64,000 nucleotides of DNA from Deltaproteobacteria bacterium (GCA_016927065.1 JAFGNJ010000004.1:186001-250000), one strand, 5' to 3'. Positions 31,225 to 40,696 are shown, numbered from the stretch's first letter. Program-made: numbers and translations. The notes: generated by a model from the letters alone, not told the origin.

Positions 31225-31458
31225 ATGGATATGAGGACGGGTGAAATAGGCCCTTTCAAGGAATTTGTTGAGCGAGGAGTGCCACGGAGATTTTTGCGGC
31301 CGATAGGGCAAGTATACAATTCAATCTCTCTTAAGAACCTTTCTCCCCGTGTGAGGAAGATGGTTCAAGAGACGGGGAGGGGGTGTATTAGCCGCAATAG
31401 CCGGTGTCCGTGTGGAAGTGGTAAACGGTTTAAGAGCTGCTGCATGATGGCGGGGTAA
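31225..31458 (+). CDS. SEC-C motif protein between terminase subunits
   Basis: The ATG at 31225 follows TGAGGAGAAATCG. The 77-residue product ends with RCPCGSGKRFKSCC, a complete SEC-C zinc-binding motif as at the C-terminus of SecA. Its stop overlaps the large terminase start by one base. A SEC-C protein at this place is unusual; a DNA or protein docking role is possible. Confidence 0.75.
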   Translation: MDMRTGEIGPFKEFVERGVPRRFLRPIGQVYNSISLKNLSPRVRKMVQETGRGCISRNSRCPCGSGKRFKSCCMMAG

Positions 31459-32732
31459 TGAATGACAAATTCGAGTATTGTACCGCTCCGTTTCCGAAGC
31501 TCACAGAGGCTATGGAGACAGAGGCGCCATCGGTGCTGTTCTCCGGTCCGTGGGGAAGCGGCAAGACACGGCTGCTGGCGGAAAAGGCATACTTTCTCGC
31601 CAATTACTATCCGGGCAATATCTGCCTGCTGCTGAGGAAACGGCTCAAGTACCTGAAGGCCACAACATGGAACTTTCTTACCCGCTACGTCGTTCCGAAG
31701 CAGTTGTTGAAGAAGCAGTATTACAACCGCTCGGACCTGATCATCAGGCTGCCGAACGGATCGGAGATATGGGGCGGAGGGATAGACGATCCCGGTGACT
31801 GGGCGTCTACCGAGTTCGGCTTTATCGGTATAGACCAGGCCGAGCAGATCAACAAAGATGATGAGGAAATGTGCGGTGGGCGGCTTCGGTTGCCCGCTGT
31901 TCCTTTTCATCAGCTGTTCATGGTGTGCAATCCAGGGGCACCGGCGCACTTTCTGTATCAGGAGTTTTACCTTCAGGGGGGCAAGGACAAGAAGCTGGTC
32001 GAAGGTGAGGTCCTGTGGGATCTGCTCCCTGCAGGATATAAGGCCCGTCTCATGGGGCTACGGGGCCGATACAAGGCGCGGTATGTCGAGGGCAAATGGG
32101 TTGCCTTTGAGGGGCTGGTATACGACTGTTTCGATCCGGTCCGGCACATGATCGATCCTCACCCGATTCCGGATGACTGGCCGCGGAAGATATTAATCGA
32201 TTTCGGGTATTCAAATCCGTTTTGCTTGCAGTGCTGGGCGCAGAATCCGAAGGGCCGATGGGAGCGGTACCGTGAAATCTATATGTCTCACCGGACGGTG
32301 ATGAGACATGCCGAGACGGTAAAGGCGTTCTCCGATTTCAAGGTATTGCAGAACACCGGCGAGTGGATCTGTGACCATGACGCCGAGGACCGGGCAACGC
32401 TCGAAGAGATACTGGGCATTGCCACGATCCCGGCAAAGAAAGAGCGGCGGATAGGCTTCCAACGGGCCTACGAGCTGTTCGCGCCGCCGGTGTCCAACGG
32501 TGATGAGCCTGAGCCCGATATCGTATTCCATCGCAATTCCCTGGTGGAACAGGACTTCTATCTGTTGGACCAGGGTAAGCCCACGTGCACTGAGGAGGAG
32601 GTCCAGGGCTATGTATGGCAGGGATCGGGCAAGGACGAGGCGGTAAAAGAAGATGATCACGGAATGGACCTGATCAGATATTTTGCAAACGAGCTGAAAG
32701 ACGGCGGAGGGCCGAACATTTGGGTGATGTGA
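31458..32732 (+). CDS. terL: Terminase large subunit
   Basis: The 424-residue packaging motor has an ATPase domain with Walker A GPWGSGKT (30-37) and a motif around FIGIDQAEQI. The C-terminal RNase H-like nuclease domain includes LIDFGYSNPFCLQCW and CDHDAEDRATLEE, each with an acidic metal ligand. It is about the usual size and appears intact. Confidence 0.92.
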   Translation: MNDKFEYCTAPFPKLTEAMETEAPSVLFSGPWGSGKTRLLAEKAYFLANYYPGNICLLLRKRLKYLKATTWNFLTRYVVPKQLLKKQYYNRSDLIIRLPNGSEIWGGGIDDPGDWASTEFGFIGIDQAEQINKDDEEMCGGRLRLPAVPFHQLFMVCNPGAPAHFLYQEFYLQGGKDKKLVEGEVLWDLLPAGYKARLMGLRGRYKARYVEGKWVAFEGLVYDCFDPVRHMIDPHPIPDDWPRKILIDFGYSNPFCLQCWAQNPKGRWERYREIYMSHRTVMRHAETVKAFSDFKVLQNTGEWICDHDAEDRATLEEILGIATIPAKKERRIGFQRAYELFAPPVSNGDEPEPDIVFHRNSLVEQDFYLLDQGKPTCTEEEVQGYVWQGSGKDEAVKEDDHGMDLIRYFANELKDGGGPNIWVM

Positions 32733-32752
32733 TCTTATATCTGTCTGAGCAA

Positions 32753-32776
32753 GCCTCCGATATCGGGGGCTTTTTT
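32753..32776 (+). terminator. Intrinsic terminator between terminase and portal
   Basis: A near-perfect palindrome, GCCTCCGAT/ATCGGGGGC with one G-U pair, is followed by TTTTTT and then by the portal ribosome site. It may lower the level of the terminase transcript reaching the portal. Confidence 0.75.
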
Positions 32777-32792
32777 ATTGGAGGAACTGCGA

Positions 32793-34805
32793 ATGTTTGA
32801 AGCGGTGAGGCGAGTTGTCAAAACTTTTGGCGCAGTGATGAAAGGCGAGGTAGGACCGCTCAGAGATAATGAAAGAATTTGGAAGCCGTTAAGATTATTG
32901 CTTGCCGGCCAGGGGATCACCGAGCCGTACCGCCAGCATGCGGCCGTGTATTCGTGCGTGACCATTATTGCGACCAATATCTCACAGGTGCCGTTCAATC
33001 TCTACCGGAGCAAAGGCGACGGGAAAGAGGTCGTCGAGAACGTCCCGCTGTACAAAGTGTTCACGAATCCGAATCCGCTGTTGAGCGCCCAGCAGTTATG
33101 GGAGGCGACGGCGATCTGGTACGCGCTTCGCGGTGAGGCGGTGTGGATACTCGAACGGGAGAACGTCGCGCAGGTACCAAAAGAGATTTGGATTTTCCCC
33201 CCCGACCGGTTCAAGTACGTTCTGGATGACAGAACAGGGTTGCCCGTGGGGTGGAAGTATCAGGGCAAGGAAGAAATCAAGCTTCCTTTGCACCAGGTAA
33301 TCTTTTTCAGGTCCTACAATCCGTACAATGATCTGCGGGGTATAGGGCCGCTGGAAGCTGCGAGCCTCGGGGTGGAGCAGGACCACTGGGCGGCGCGGCA
33401 CAATCTCGCCTTCTTCAGAAATGCAGCCGAGCCCGCCGGCATTCTAACTACCGAGGGAAGCTTGACAGAGGCAAAGGCCGAGACACTGCGGAAGCGCTGG
33501 GAGGATCGCCACGGAGGAACAGACAATGCCCATAAAATTGCAGTGCTTGAAGGAGGGCTGAAGTACCAGAATATCACCCTGTCACCACGGGATATGGAGT
33601 TTCTTGAGCAGCGCCGGTGGAACCGTGAAGAAATAGCCATGGTCTTCAGAGTGCCCATGCACTTGCTCTCCGTTTACAAAGACATCAAGGCGTACAAGGG
33701 CATGCTCGCACTCGACAAGGGCTTTTGGCAGCAAAACCTTATCCCCAAGATGGGCTACTTCGAGGGGATGCTCTTCTCGAAATTGTTTAGCTATATCGAT
33801 AACGGCAAAGTATGGGGTGAGTTTGATCTATCGGTCGTCGAGGCGCTGCAAGGGGATTTCAACGAAAAAGTCGATACGGCCAAGAAGATGAACGAAATGG
33901 GCTGGCCGATCAATGCGATCAACGAGCGGCTTGATATGGGGATGAAGCCCGTACCGTGGGGCGACGTCGTGTTCGTACCGTGGAACGTGGCACCGGCCGA
34001 CTCTCTCATCGGCGGAGGGGCGAAACCGCCGAAAAAGGAGGGCGAAGGCGGAGGAAAGGGCATACTCGACGAGGCCCGCAAGGACATTATCTGGAAGGCC
34101 TACCTGCGAATACAGCAGCCCCATGAGAACCGAATAACATCTAAGATACGCCGTTTCTTTTTCGAGCAGCGAAAGCGCGTGCTGGATGCGCTGAACGATC
34201 TTCTCGGCAAAGGGGTAATGGGTGAGACGAAAGACTACACGGACGATGTTTTCAATAAAAATAAAGAGGACGAGCTGTTGAAGGTGTTGGCCGAGCCCTT
34301 ATTTGCCGATGCGGTCCAGGAGGGGATCGATGCCGTCCTTACCGAGCTGGCGCTAGTAGACTTCGAGTTCTCGATAGGAGATCCGGCGGCGGCGAAATAC
34401 ATCGAGTCCAAGGTGGTGAAGATAGTCGGGATTAACGACACGGTGAAAGAGCAGATCCGAAAGGCGCTCAACGAAGGACTGATTGCGGGAGATACGCCGA
34501 AAGAGCTGGCCGACCGGATCAGGGGGGTCTATAACTTCGCCTCGACACGGGCAAACTCGATAGCCCGCACCGAGAGCGGATCGTGCATTCAGGGGGGGAA
34601 ATACGAGACTCGCAAAGCAGTAAATGTGGACTCTACATGGATTACAGCACGGGACGAACATGTGCGGGGTTCTCATGCGGCACAGGACGGTGAGACGGTG
34701 CCGGTAGGGGAGAAGTTCTCAAACGGCTTGCGCTTTCCAGGGGATCCCCAGGGGACGGCGAAGGAAATCATTAATTGCCGGTGTGACACCATATCGGCGA
34801 CATAA
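32793..34805 (+). CDS. Portal protein fused to a MuF-type head morphogenesis domain
   Basis: The ATG at 32793 follows TTGGAGGAACTGCG. The 670-residue protein has an HK97-type portal domain (about 30-400; AAVYSCVTIIATNISQVPF, NPYNDLRGIGPL, VPMHLLSVY). The C-terminal MuF domain (about 560-668) has ARTESGSCIQGGKYE, WITARDEHVRGSHAAQDG and CRCDTI. Portal and MuF proteins are usually encoded separately; the fusion would tether the internal capsid protein to the portal vertex. No toxin domain follows MuF. Confidence 0.88.
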   Translation: MFEAVRRVVKTFGAVMKGEVGPLRDNERIWKPLRLLLAGQGITEPYRQHAAVYSCVTIIATNISQVPFNLYRSKGDGKEVVENVPLYKVFTNPNPLLSAQQLWEATAIWYALRGEAVWILERENVAQVPKEIWIFPPDRFKYVLDDRTGLPVGWKYQGKEEIKLPLHQVIFFRSYNPYNDLRGIGPLEAASLGVEQDHWAARHNLAFFRNAAEPAGILTTEGSLTEAKAETLRKRWEDRHGGTDNAHKIAVLEGGLKYQNITLSPRDMEFLEQRRWNREEIAMVFRVPMHLLSVYKDIKAYKGMLALDKGFWQQNLIPKMGYFEGMLFSKLFSYIDNGKVWGEFDLSVVEALQGDFNEKVDTAKKMNEMGWPINAINERLDMGMKPVPWGDVVFVPWNVAPADSLIGGGAKPPKKEGEGGGKGILDEARKDIIWKAYLRIQQPHENRITSKIRRFFFEQRKRVLDALNDLLGKGVMGETKDYTDDVFNKNKEDELLKVLAEPLFADAVQEGIDAVLTELALVDFEFSIGDPAAAKYIESKVVKIVGINDTVKEQIRKALNEGLIAGDTPKELADRIRGVYNFASTRANSIARTESGSCIQGGKYETRKAVNVDSTWITARDEHVRGSHAAQDGETVPVGEKFSNGLRFPGDPQGTAKEIINCRCDTISAT

Positions 34806-34819
34806 GGAGGACAAGGCAG

Positions 34820-36277
34820 ATGAGTGAAAAAATGATCCATAAGACGTTCAGGGGGGAGATCAGAGGGGTTGATGAGAAGAGCCATACCGTGACCGCTCTG
34901 GTCTCCGGTGAGAAGGTTGACAGATACAACGAGGTCATCCTAGCCGCTGCGTGGTCGAAAGGACTTGGCAATTTCAAGGCTCACAACGTACTGGTGTCCT
35001 CGCATCGGTATAGCGATCTCAGGGCGCAGATCGGCGAAGTGCCTTCCACAAAGGGCGCTGATGACGGCCTCGAGGCGAAACTCAAGTACTACACGGGGGA
35101 GGGCAATCCGGAGGCTGACTGGGCCTGGCAGCTCGCGCTAAAAGGCAAGGCGGCGTACAGCGTCGGGTTCATCTCTCGCAAAGCAAAACGCAAGGGTGAT
35201 GACGGATACGACGAGCTGATCGAGGAGCTGCGGGCACGGGGATCTATCGGAAAGAAAGATCAGCCGTGGGCGATTTATACCGAGGTCGAGCTTCTTGAAA
35301 TTTCCCACGTGCTGGTGCCGGCGTATCCGGATGCGCTGCAAAAGGCCATGTTTGACGATGATCCGGTGATGGCCGAGGTCGCCAAAGAGGTCTGTGAGGA
35401 TGGCGAGCTTGAGTGTGTGATGGAAGCCGTACAGAAAATGTTCGACGATCTCGAAGCAAAGGCGAAGTACACCTGCGAGTGCATCAAGTGCGGCCACCAG
35501 ATAGAGACCGACAGGCACTGCAAAGACTTGAAATGCCCGAAATGCGGCGGGCAGATGCGGCGAGCTGAAAAACCTGGTCCTGGGCAAGATAGTATAGAGG
35601 GGGAAGATGAGGAAGTTTACGGCGGCGAAAAAAGCGGTCCGGGTGAGGCCGAGGAGAAGAAGGTGATCCCGTACAAGGAGGCTCCGAAGGCAGATGAGGG
35701 TGACAAGTGGGACGGGCCAAAGGAAGTGGCCGCCGCGGACGTGGCCGATCTCAAGGTCATGTGCACATGGTATGACGATGAGAAGCCCGATATCAAGGGT
35801 TCGTACAAGCTTCCCCACCAGAGGCAGAAAGACAAGTACGTGGTGTGGAACGGCGTGAAGGCGGCCATGGCTGCTTTACTCGGTGCGCGGGGTGGGGTGA
35901 AGATCCCCGATGATGATCGCAAGGCCGTATATGACCATTTGGCAAAGCACTACAAGCAGTTCGACAAGACGCCTCCTGAGTTCAAGGATTATACCGAGGA
36001 CGAGCTGAGAGAACTGTTCCCTGAGGTGTATGAGGAGAAAATACAAGGGGAATTGGAAGAAACGGAAGGTGTCAACGATACTCTGGACGAGATTAAGCAA
36101 CAGCTCACAATCCTTGGAGAGAGTGTTAAGAAGATGGGCGATGCCCTGGCCGAATTCCTGGCGAAGCAGGCGGATGCCAATGTTAGCCAAGGGAAGGAAG
36201 TGGAGCAAGACGACTATCTGAAGACCATTCTCGAAAAGGTTGAAGAGGCAAATGAGGGACTAAGAAAAACAGAATAA
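34820..36277 (+). CDS. Prohead protease with rubredoxin-like zinc ribbon and scaffold-like C-terminus
   Basis: The 485-residue protein starts with an HK97-type prohead protease domain (about 5-180): SSHRYSDLRAQIG with the catalytic-type His, then GKAAYSVGFISR and LLEISHVLVPAYPDA with Ser and His. A four-Cys zinc ribbon follows (CECIKCGH and LKCPKCGG, about 213-246). Then come an acidic linker, a globular region (DKYVVWNGVKAAMAALLGA) and a coiled-coil end. The long C-terminus probably supplies the scaffold, as no separate scaffold gene is seen before the capsid gene. Confidence 0.85.
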   Translation: MSEKMIHKTFRGEIRGVDEKSHTVTALVSGEKVDRYNEVILAAAWSKGLGNFKAHNVLVSSHRYSDLRAQIGEVPSTKGADDGLEAKLKYYTGEGNPEADWAWQLALKGKAAYSVGFISRKAKRKGDDGYDELIEELRARGSIGKKDQPWAIYTEVELLEISHVLVPAYPDALQKAMFDDDPVMAEVAKEVCEDGELECVMEAVQKMFDDLEAKAKYTCECIKCGHQIETDRHCKDLKCPKCGGQMRRAEKPGPGQDSIEGEDEEVYGGEKSGPGEAEEKKVIPYKEAPKADEGDKWDGPKEVAAADVADLKVMCTWYDDEKPDIKGSYKLPHQRQKDKYVVWNGVKAAMAALLGARGGVKIPDDDRKAVYDHLAKHYKQFDKTPPEFKDYTEDELRELFPEVYEEKIQGELEETEGVNDTLDEIKQQLTILGESVKKMGDALAEFLAKQADANVSQGKEVEQDDYLKTILEKVEEANEGLRKTE

Positions 36278-36309
36278 GCCCTCAAAACTAAAAGAGGAGG
36301 CAGCAACTA

Positions 36310-36338
36310 CCCACACCCGAAAGGGCGGTGGGTTTTTT
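36310..36338 (+). terminator. Intrinsic terminator before the major capsid gene
   Basis: A GC-rich stem with a GAAA tetraloop (CCCACACCC, then GGGCGGTGGG) is followed by TTTTTT. A strong AAGGAGG ribosome site and the capsid gene follow within 25 bases. Confidence 0.8.
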
Positions 36339-36361
36339 GTTGCCCGAATAAGGAGGTTTTC

Positions 36362-37552
36362 ATGGACCCTTTGGAAAAAGTGTTGGAAAAGATCGGCGAG
36401 ACAAAGGCGCTCGTCGATGAGAAGTTTGTCGTCCTGAGCGGTGATCTTCAGGCGAAGATCGCCGAGCTCCAGGGGCGGTGCACGTTCCTTGAGGAGCAGT
36501 TGAAATCGAGGGGCGTGAGCCTGCCGGGTGTGAATGAAGAGAAAACAAAGTTTTCCTTCGTCAACGCTATCCGCGCTATCAGGTTTGGAGACTGGACTGG
36601 CGCTGATTTCGAGAAAGAGGTCTTTGCCCAGGTGGCAAAGCAGCTGGGGACCGACACGGGCCCTGCTGGGGGCTATATCGTCCCAGTGCAGTATGTGGCC
36701 GAGCTCATCGAACTGCTGAAAGCCGAGGCAATCGTGGTCGCTCTCGGCGCAACGGTGCTGGATGGCCTTGTGGGATCTCCTGTTGAGTTCCCGAAGCAGA
36801 CCGGCGGCGCTACCGCCTACTGGGTTGGTGAGAACGAAGCTATCACTGCAAGCGCTCAAACCCTCGGACAGCTCAAAATGTCTCCGAAGTCAATCGCTGC
36901 GCTGGTAAAGATGAGCAATCGACTGCTCAAACTCAGCAATCCCAGCGTCGAGGCCATGGTCCGTAGAGACATTGCTCAGGCGGTTGCATTAGGGATTGAT
37001 CTGGCTTCTCTGCGTGGATCGGGTACCGAGCACGAACCGCTTGGTATCGCCAACACCTCCAAGATCAAGACCGTAGCCCTGGGGACTGACGGCGACTGGT
37101 TCACGCTCGATAGCATCGTGGATATGGAAGGTCAGCTTGAGGACGCCAATGCTCTGCGAGGTAAGCTCGGTATCGCCTGGCACGGCAAGGTCAAACGGCA
37201 CCTCAAGAAGACCAAGATCGCTCAGTACAGCGGCGACACCGGCGGTCAGTGGGTCATGCTGCCGATGAGCGATAAGATGTTGTCCGACATCATCGGTTAT
37301 ATGTTCAAGACTACCACTCAGATCCCCACGAACCTGACAAAGAACTCCGGGACCAACTTGTCCGAGGTGTACTTCGGCAACTGGCAGGAGCTCTTGATCG
37401 GGCAGTGGGGCGGATTGGAGATACTTGCCTCCCAGGAGACCAGCGACGCGTTCGAGAAGAACCAGACCTGGGTGCGGATCATCCAAGAGGTTGATATTGG
37501 ACTGCGTCATCCTGAGAGCTTCTGCCTGTGCTCAGACGCCAAGACTCAGTAA
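36362..37552 (+). CDS. HK97-type major capsid protein
   Basis: The 396-residue protein has an N-terminal helical delta-like region (1-75) and then the HK97 capsid fold: TGPAGGYIVPVQY, VEFPKQTGGATAYWVGE, FAQVAKQLG, MVRRDIAQAVALGIDLASLRGSGTEHEPLGI. It follows a very strong ribosome site, as expected for the most abundant virion protein. The protease upstream would remove the N-terminal region. Confidence 0.93.
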   Translation: MDPLEKVLEKIGETKALVDEKFVVLSGDLQAKIAELQGRCTFLEEQLKSRGVSLPGVNEEKTKFSFVNAIRAIRFGDWTGADFEKEVFAQVAKQLGTDTGPAGGYIVPVQYVAELIELLKAEAIVVALGATVLDGLVGSPVEFPKQTGGATAYWVGENEAITASAQTLGQLKMSPKSIAALVKMSNRLLKLSNPSVEAMVRRDIAQAVALGIDLASLRGSGTEHEPLGIANTSKIKTVALGTDGDWFTLDSIVDMEGQLEDANALRGKLGIAWHGKVKRHLKKTKIAQYSGDTGGQWVMLPMSDKMLSDIIGYMFKTTTQIPTNLTKNSGTNLSEVYFGNWQELLIGQWGGLEILASQETSDAFEKNQTWVRIIQEVDIGLRHPESFCLCSDAKTQ

Positions 37553-37636
37553 TCTAGTAACTCGGTAACTGAGTAAACCGTTAACCAGGGGGAGGGGGCA
37601 ACTTCTCCCCCTTTAATGTAAGGAGGTAACAAGAAA

Positions 37637-38038
37637 ATGAGAGACTTAGGAAACGAAGTCAAGACCCTCATGGCGGTGAAGCCGCAGAACCAAAGCGGTG
37701 ACGGTGCCGTGACGGGTGAGGAGGTGGACCGCCTGGGATTCGAGAACTGCGTGATCGGGTTCAACGCAGGAGCGGCCACAGGTACTCCATCGGCTGTCGC
37801 CATCGCCTGCAAGTTGCAGGAGTGCGCGACATCGGGTGGATCGTTCACGGACATCTCCGGGGCGACGGTTACTATCGATGCCGAGAGCCAGCACAAACAG
37901 CTTAACGTGAAGCTGGCGGGGGTGAAGCGGTATATCAAGGCTGTTATGACCGTTGCGTTTACCGGTGGATCTTCGCCGACCATCGATGTGGGCGCTTCGA
38001 TAGTACTCGGCAACGCCAAAGAAGTCCCTGTGTCATAA
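37637..38038 (+). CDS. Putative head decoration or fibre protein
   Basis: A 133-residue, beta-rich protein behind AAGGAGGTAACAAG. It lies between capsid and connector genes and contains IACKLQECATSGGSFTDISG. Location and a strong ribosome site suggest an abundant head-decorating protein; the family is not certain. Confidence 0.6.
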   Translation: MRDLGNEVKTLMAVKPQNQSGDGAVTGEEVDRLGFENCVIGFNAGAATGTPSAVAIACKLQECATSGGSFTDISGATVTIDAESQHKQLNVKLAGVKRYIKAVMTVAFTGGSSPTIDVGASIVLGNAKEVPVS

Positions 38039-38048
38039 GAGGTGATCT

Positions 38049-38267
38049 ATGAAAGTCAGAGTCAGAACGGGGTATGTCCTGCACCTGAAAGGCGGAAAGG
38101 CTGCCAAGGCTGGTGAAGTGGTAGATGCCAAGCCTGAGGATATCGCCGACCAGTCCTGGAAAGTTGAAGAAGTGGGGAAGCGGAACAGGGCCAAGGACCT
38201 GAAAGAACCCCCAGAGAACCGGGCAATGGCCACCGCCGAGACCAGGGGCGCGACAACCGAACAGTAA
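38049..38267 (+). CDS. Small structural hypothetical protein
   Basis: The 72-residue protein begins with a small beta-rich part (KVRVRTGYVLHLKGGKAAKAGE) and has a disordered tail. Short proteins of this layout follow the capsid gene in many siphoviruses. Function unknown. Confidence 0.6.
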   Translation: MKVRVRTGYVLHLKGGKAAKAGEVVDAKPEDIADQSWKVEEVGKRNRAKDLKEPPENRAMATAETRGATTEQ

Positions 38268-38273
38268 AAGAGA

Positions 38274-38296
38274 GGGGGGGCTTCGGCTCCCCCTTT
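38274..38296 (+). terminator. Hairpin with UUCG tetraloop
   Basis: An 8-bp GC-rich stem with one G-U pair closes a TTCG loop (38282-38285), followed by TTT. It is a stable terminator or mRNA-protecting hairpin between head and connector genes. Confidence 0.65.
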
Positions 38297-38311
38297 GAGT
38301 AAGAGGAGAAG

Positions 38312-38872
38312 ATGAAGCTCGTTTCGCTCGATACGGTGAAGGAATTTCTTGAGATCACAGATGAGACTAAATTCGACACACTGATTGAAGGTCTCATCGA
38401 AGGTATTTCAACACAGATCGAGACATTCCTTAACCGAAAGCTGAAAAAGGAATCGCGCACCCAGTATTTCCCCAGCGGCGGCAAGATATTTTCGCTCGAT
38501 GCCTATCCCGTCGATGAAGCACAGACCTTTACCGTTACCGTGTGGGACGCGACCAAGGACAAGGACGAGGATTTCTTTCTCGACCCCAATACCGGTCTCA
38601 TCGAATTCGTCTACGATACGGGTACGCCGAGGCCTCGGCAAGTCAAGGTCGTATATACCGGTGGTTACACTGAAACAAGCGGAGTACTGGGTGTGCCGGA
38701 TGATCTGAAGCACGCGTGTAAAGAGCAGGTGGCGTTTGAGTTCAGGCGCCGCAAGGATCTGGGGCTTGCTTCGGTAAGCATGCCCGACGGATCGGTATCG
38801 GTGCATCAACCCGCTGATCTATTGAAGAATGTCCAGAAGATACTCGAAAGCTACCGGAGGATCTCCCTGTGA
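38312..38872 (+). CDS. Head-tail connector protein (gp6-like)
   Basis: The 186-residue protein starts VSLDTVKEFLEITDETKFDTLIEGLI-like, the helical start of HK97 gp6-type adaptors (about 4-29). An insertion and KHACKEQVAFEFRRRKDLG follow. Position after the capsid gene supports the adaptor role. Confidence 0.8.
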   Translation: MKLVSLDTVKEFLEITDETKFDTLIEGLIEGISTQIETFLNRKLKKESRTQYFPSGGKIFSLDAYPVDEAQTFTVTVWDATKDKDEDFFLDPNTGLIEFVYDTGTPRPRQVKVVYTGGYTETSGVLGVPDDLKHACKEQVAFEFRRRKDLGLASVSMPDGSVSVHQPADLLKNVQKILESYRRISL

Positions 38873-39363
38873 TCGACGTTCAGTTGCACGGCGACAAAGA
38901 GCTGATCATTCGTCTGAACAAAATGGATGATCAGACGCTGAGGGCCGCCGAGGGCGTGGTGACTCGATCCAGTGGGGAGCTGGTCGATTATGTCAAGACA
39001 CGCCATCTCACTGGCGGCACGAGCGGAACACGGCTTGTGGTCAGAACAGGGCATCTTCGCAGAACAACACATGAGAAACCAACCAGACGGGAAGGGGCCT
39101 CTGTCAAGGGCGGCATAAAATTTGATGCTAAGTATGCGCCGGTGCATGTGGGCCCCAGGGGGCAAAAAACGGTTATCAGGCCGAAAAGAGGGAAATATCT
39201 GACTTTCCCCGTAGAGCGATCGGGGGCGGCTGGTAAACCTACCAGGTGGGTCAGCGTAAAACAAGTTACGGTACCCGCGCGGGTGCATCCTGAGGATATC
39301 AGGCAATGGCTGTTGCCGAGGTTAAAGCATAACCTTAAAACCGCACTGGGAGAAGCATTGTAA
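38869..39363 (+). CDS. HK97 gp10-like head-tail joining / tail completion protein
   Basis: Translation begins at the GTG overlapping the previous stop. The 164-residue protein has the gp10 pattern: helix with LRAAEGVVTRSSGELVDYVK, RTGHLRRTTHEK and KYAPVHVGPRG with a basic beta segment. Confidence 0.75.
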   Translation: MIDVQLHGDKELIIRLNKMDDQTLRAAEGVVTRSSGELVDYVKTRHLTGGTSGTRLVVRTGHLRRTTHEKPTRREGASVKGGIKFDAKYAPVHVGPRGQKTVIRPKRGKYLTFPVERSGAAGKPTRWVSVKQVTVPARVHPEDIRQWLLPRLKHNLKTALGEAL

Positions 39364-39797
39364 TGCCGGATACGATCCGCAAGCTCATACTGGAGAATAT
39401 CAAGGCCAAGCTGGAGGAAGTTTCTGCAATAGAGACCGTCCTTCTCAATGAGTTTGATATCAGAAAGCTGGAGACCGTTGCTACACCGGCAGTGTTTCTC
39501 TATCCCGATACCAACGATACGGTTGAGCGAGGCAGCCGTTTTGAAGAGTGGACCTTACCTCTGATTATTGAGTTATGGGGGCACAATATTGAAATAGAAA
39601 ATATCATGGGTGAGATCCACAAGGCGATGACGCAAGACTCCACACATGGAGGGTATGCAAATACAACGGAGCGTCTTGGAGGCACTGAGATTATGAACTA
39701 TCTCGTTCAAGATGAATCATATACCGGATTCACCATGCATTTCAGAGTGGTGTATGAACACGTTCTAAATGATCCCTTCTCTCAGGAGGAGGATTGA
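39363..39797 (+). CDS. Tail terminator-like protein
   Basis: The 144-residue acidic protein starts one base inside the previous stop. The pattern RKLILENIKAKLEEV, VFLYPDTND and LPLIIELWG fits tail-terminator/minor tail U-type proteins, which cap the tail tube. It is followed by a terminator and the tube gene. Confidence 0.7.
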   Translation: MPDTIRKLILENIKAKLEEVSAIETVLLNEFDIRKLETVATPAVFLYPDTNDTVERGSRFEEWTLPLIIELWGHNIEIENIMGEIHKAMTQDSTHGGYANTTERLGGTEIMNYLVQDESYTGFTMHFRVVYEHVLNDPFSQEED

Positions 39798-39806
39798 GGG
39801 AACTAC

Positions 39807-39828
39807 CCCCGCTACGGCGGGGTTTTTT
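39807..39828 (+). terminator. Intrinsic terminator before the tail tube gene
   Basis: CCCCGC/GCGGGG with a TACG loop followed by TTTTTT, then an AAGGAGG ribosome site for the next gene. Confidence 0.8.
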
Positions 39829-39853
39829 ATTGCCTAAAAGGAGGTAACAAAAA

Positions 39854-40639
39854 ATGCCAAGAACAGTAAACAGAAAAAACATTCACTACCCCAGGGGGAT
39901 TATCTACGTTGCGCCCCTGGATGATGACGGGGTCAAGGAGGGGCTCATTGACCTTGGCGAATCGATAGACTTTACCACCGGTCTCACCATCGAAGAGGAG
40001 AAAATCCCCTCCGGGCGCGGGGGAGCTTCAGAGACCTTCGATGTTATCAAGACCGTGCTGGGGATAACCTTTGCCTTCAAACTCAAGGAATGGAACCGTG
40101 AGAACGTCAACATCGCCTGGCTCGGCGATGGGTTTCACACGATCTCCCAGGGATCGGGGTATGAACCGGCAAAGGCGATCACGGTTAAGGAACTCGACCG
40201 CTGGTATCAGACAGGATACCGGAATGGAACAATTATCTCAGTTGAGGGACTCGCGCCATATACCAAAGAGGTTGATTACAAAGTCCGCGAGCAGACCAAC
40301 CGTGAAACTTTGATCATGCCTTTGTCCGAGGGGTCTATCAGTAAAGATGAAGAACTGACGGTAGCGATCCAATATACCGCCTGGAGCGCCATCAATATCT
40401 ACCCGCTGACCGATGTTGACCGGATCTTCTACATGAAGTTCGTGGGCAACCCAGAATACGGCCCGATCATGGAACCGCAATGGTGGAAGGTAGCTTTGAA
40501 GTGTTCGGCCCCGTTGCCCCTGATCGGCGAAGGCGGCCACAAAGAAATCGAGTTTGAAGGTGAGGCCCTGTCTGATCGGGAGAATCACCCGACAATGCCT
40601 TTCGGCGATTTCCCCATTACTGAAGACTGGCCGACATAA
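39854..40639 (+). CDS. Major tail tube protein
   Basis: The 261-residue, beta-rich protein has its own strong ribosome site and lies directly before the tail chaperones and tape measure, the standard place of the tail tube gene. Segments such as IDFTTGLTIEEEKIPSGRGG and FYMKFVGNPEYGP fit a tube fold. No clear Ig-like add-on is seen. Confidence 0.75.
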   Translation: MPRTVNRKNIHYPRGIIYVAPLDDDGVKEGLIDLGESIDFTTGLTIEEEKIPSGRGGASETFDVIKTVLGITFAFKLKEWNRENVNIAWLGDGFHTISQGSGYEPAKAITVKELDRWYQTGYRNGTIISVEGLAPYTKEVDYKVREQTNRETLIMPLSEGSISKDEELTVAIQYTAWSAINIYPLTDVDRIFYMKFVGNPEYGPIMEPQWWKVALKCSAPLPLIGEGGHKEIEFEGEALSDRENHPTMPFGDFPITEDWPT

Positions 40640-40696
40640 ATCTCTCAAAGCGGAATCTATTATTTCAGAAAATAGAGAAGAAAGGAAAGAGGGTTT

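Noticed and set aside
34820-34900. A toxin domain after the MuF domain (MuF polymorphic toxin)
   Set aside because: The portal-MuF protein ends directly after the CRC motif and the next gene is the prohead protease.
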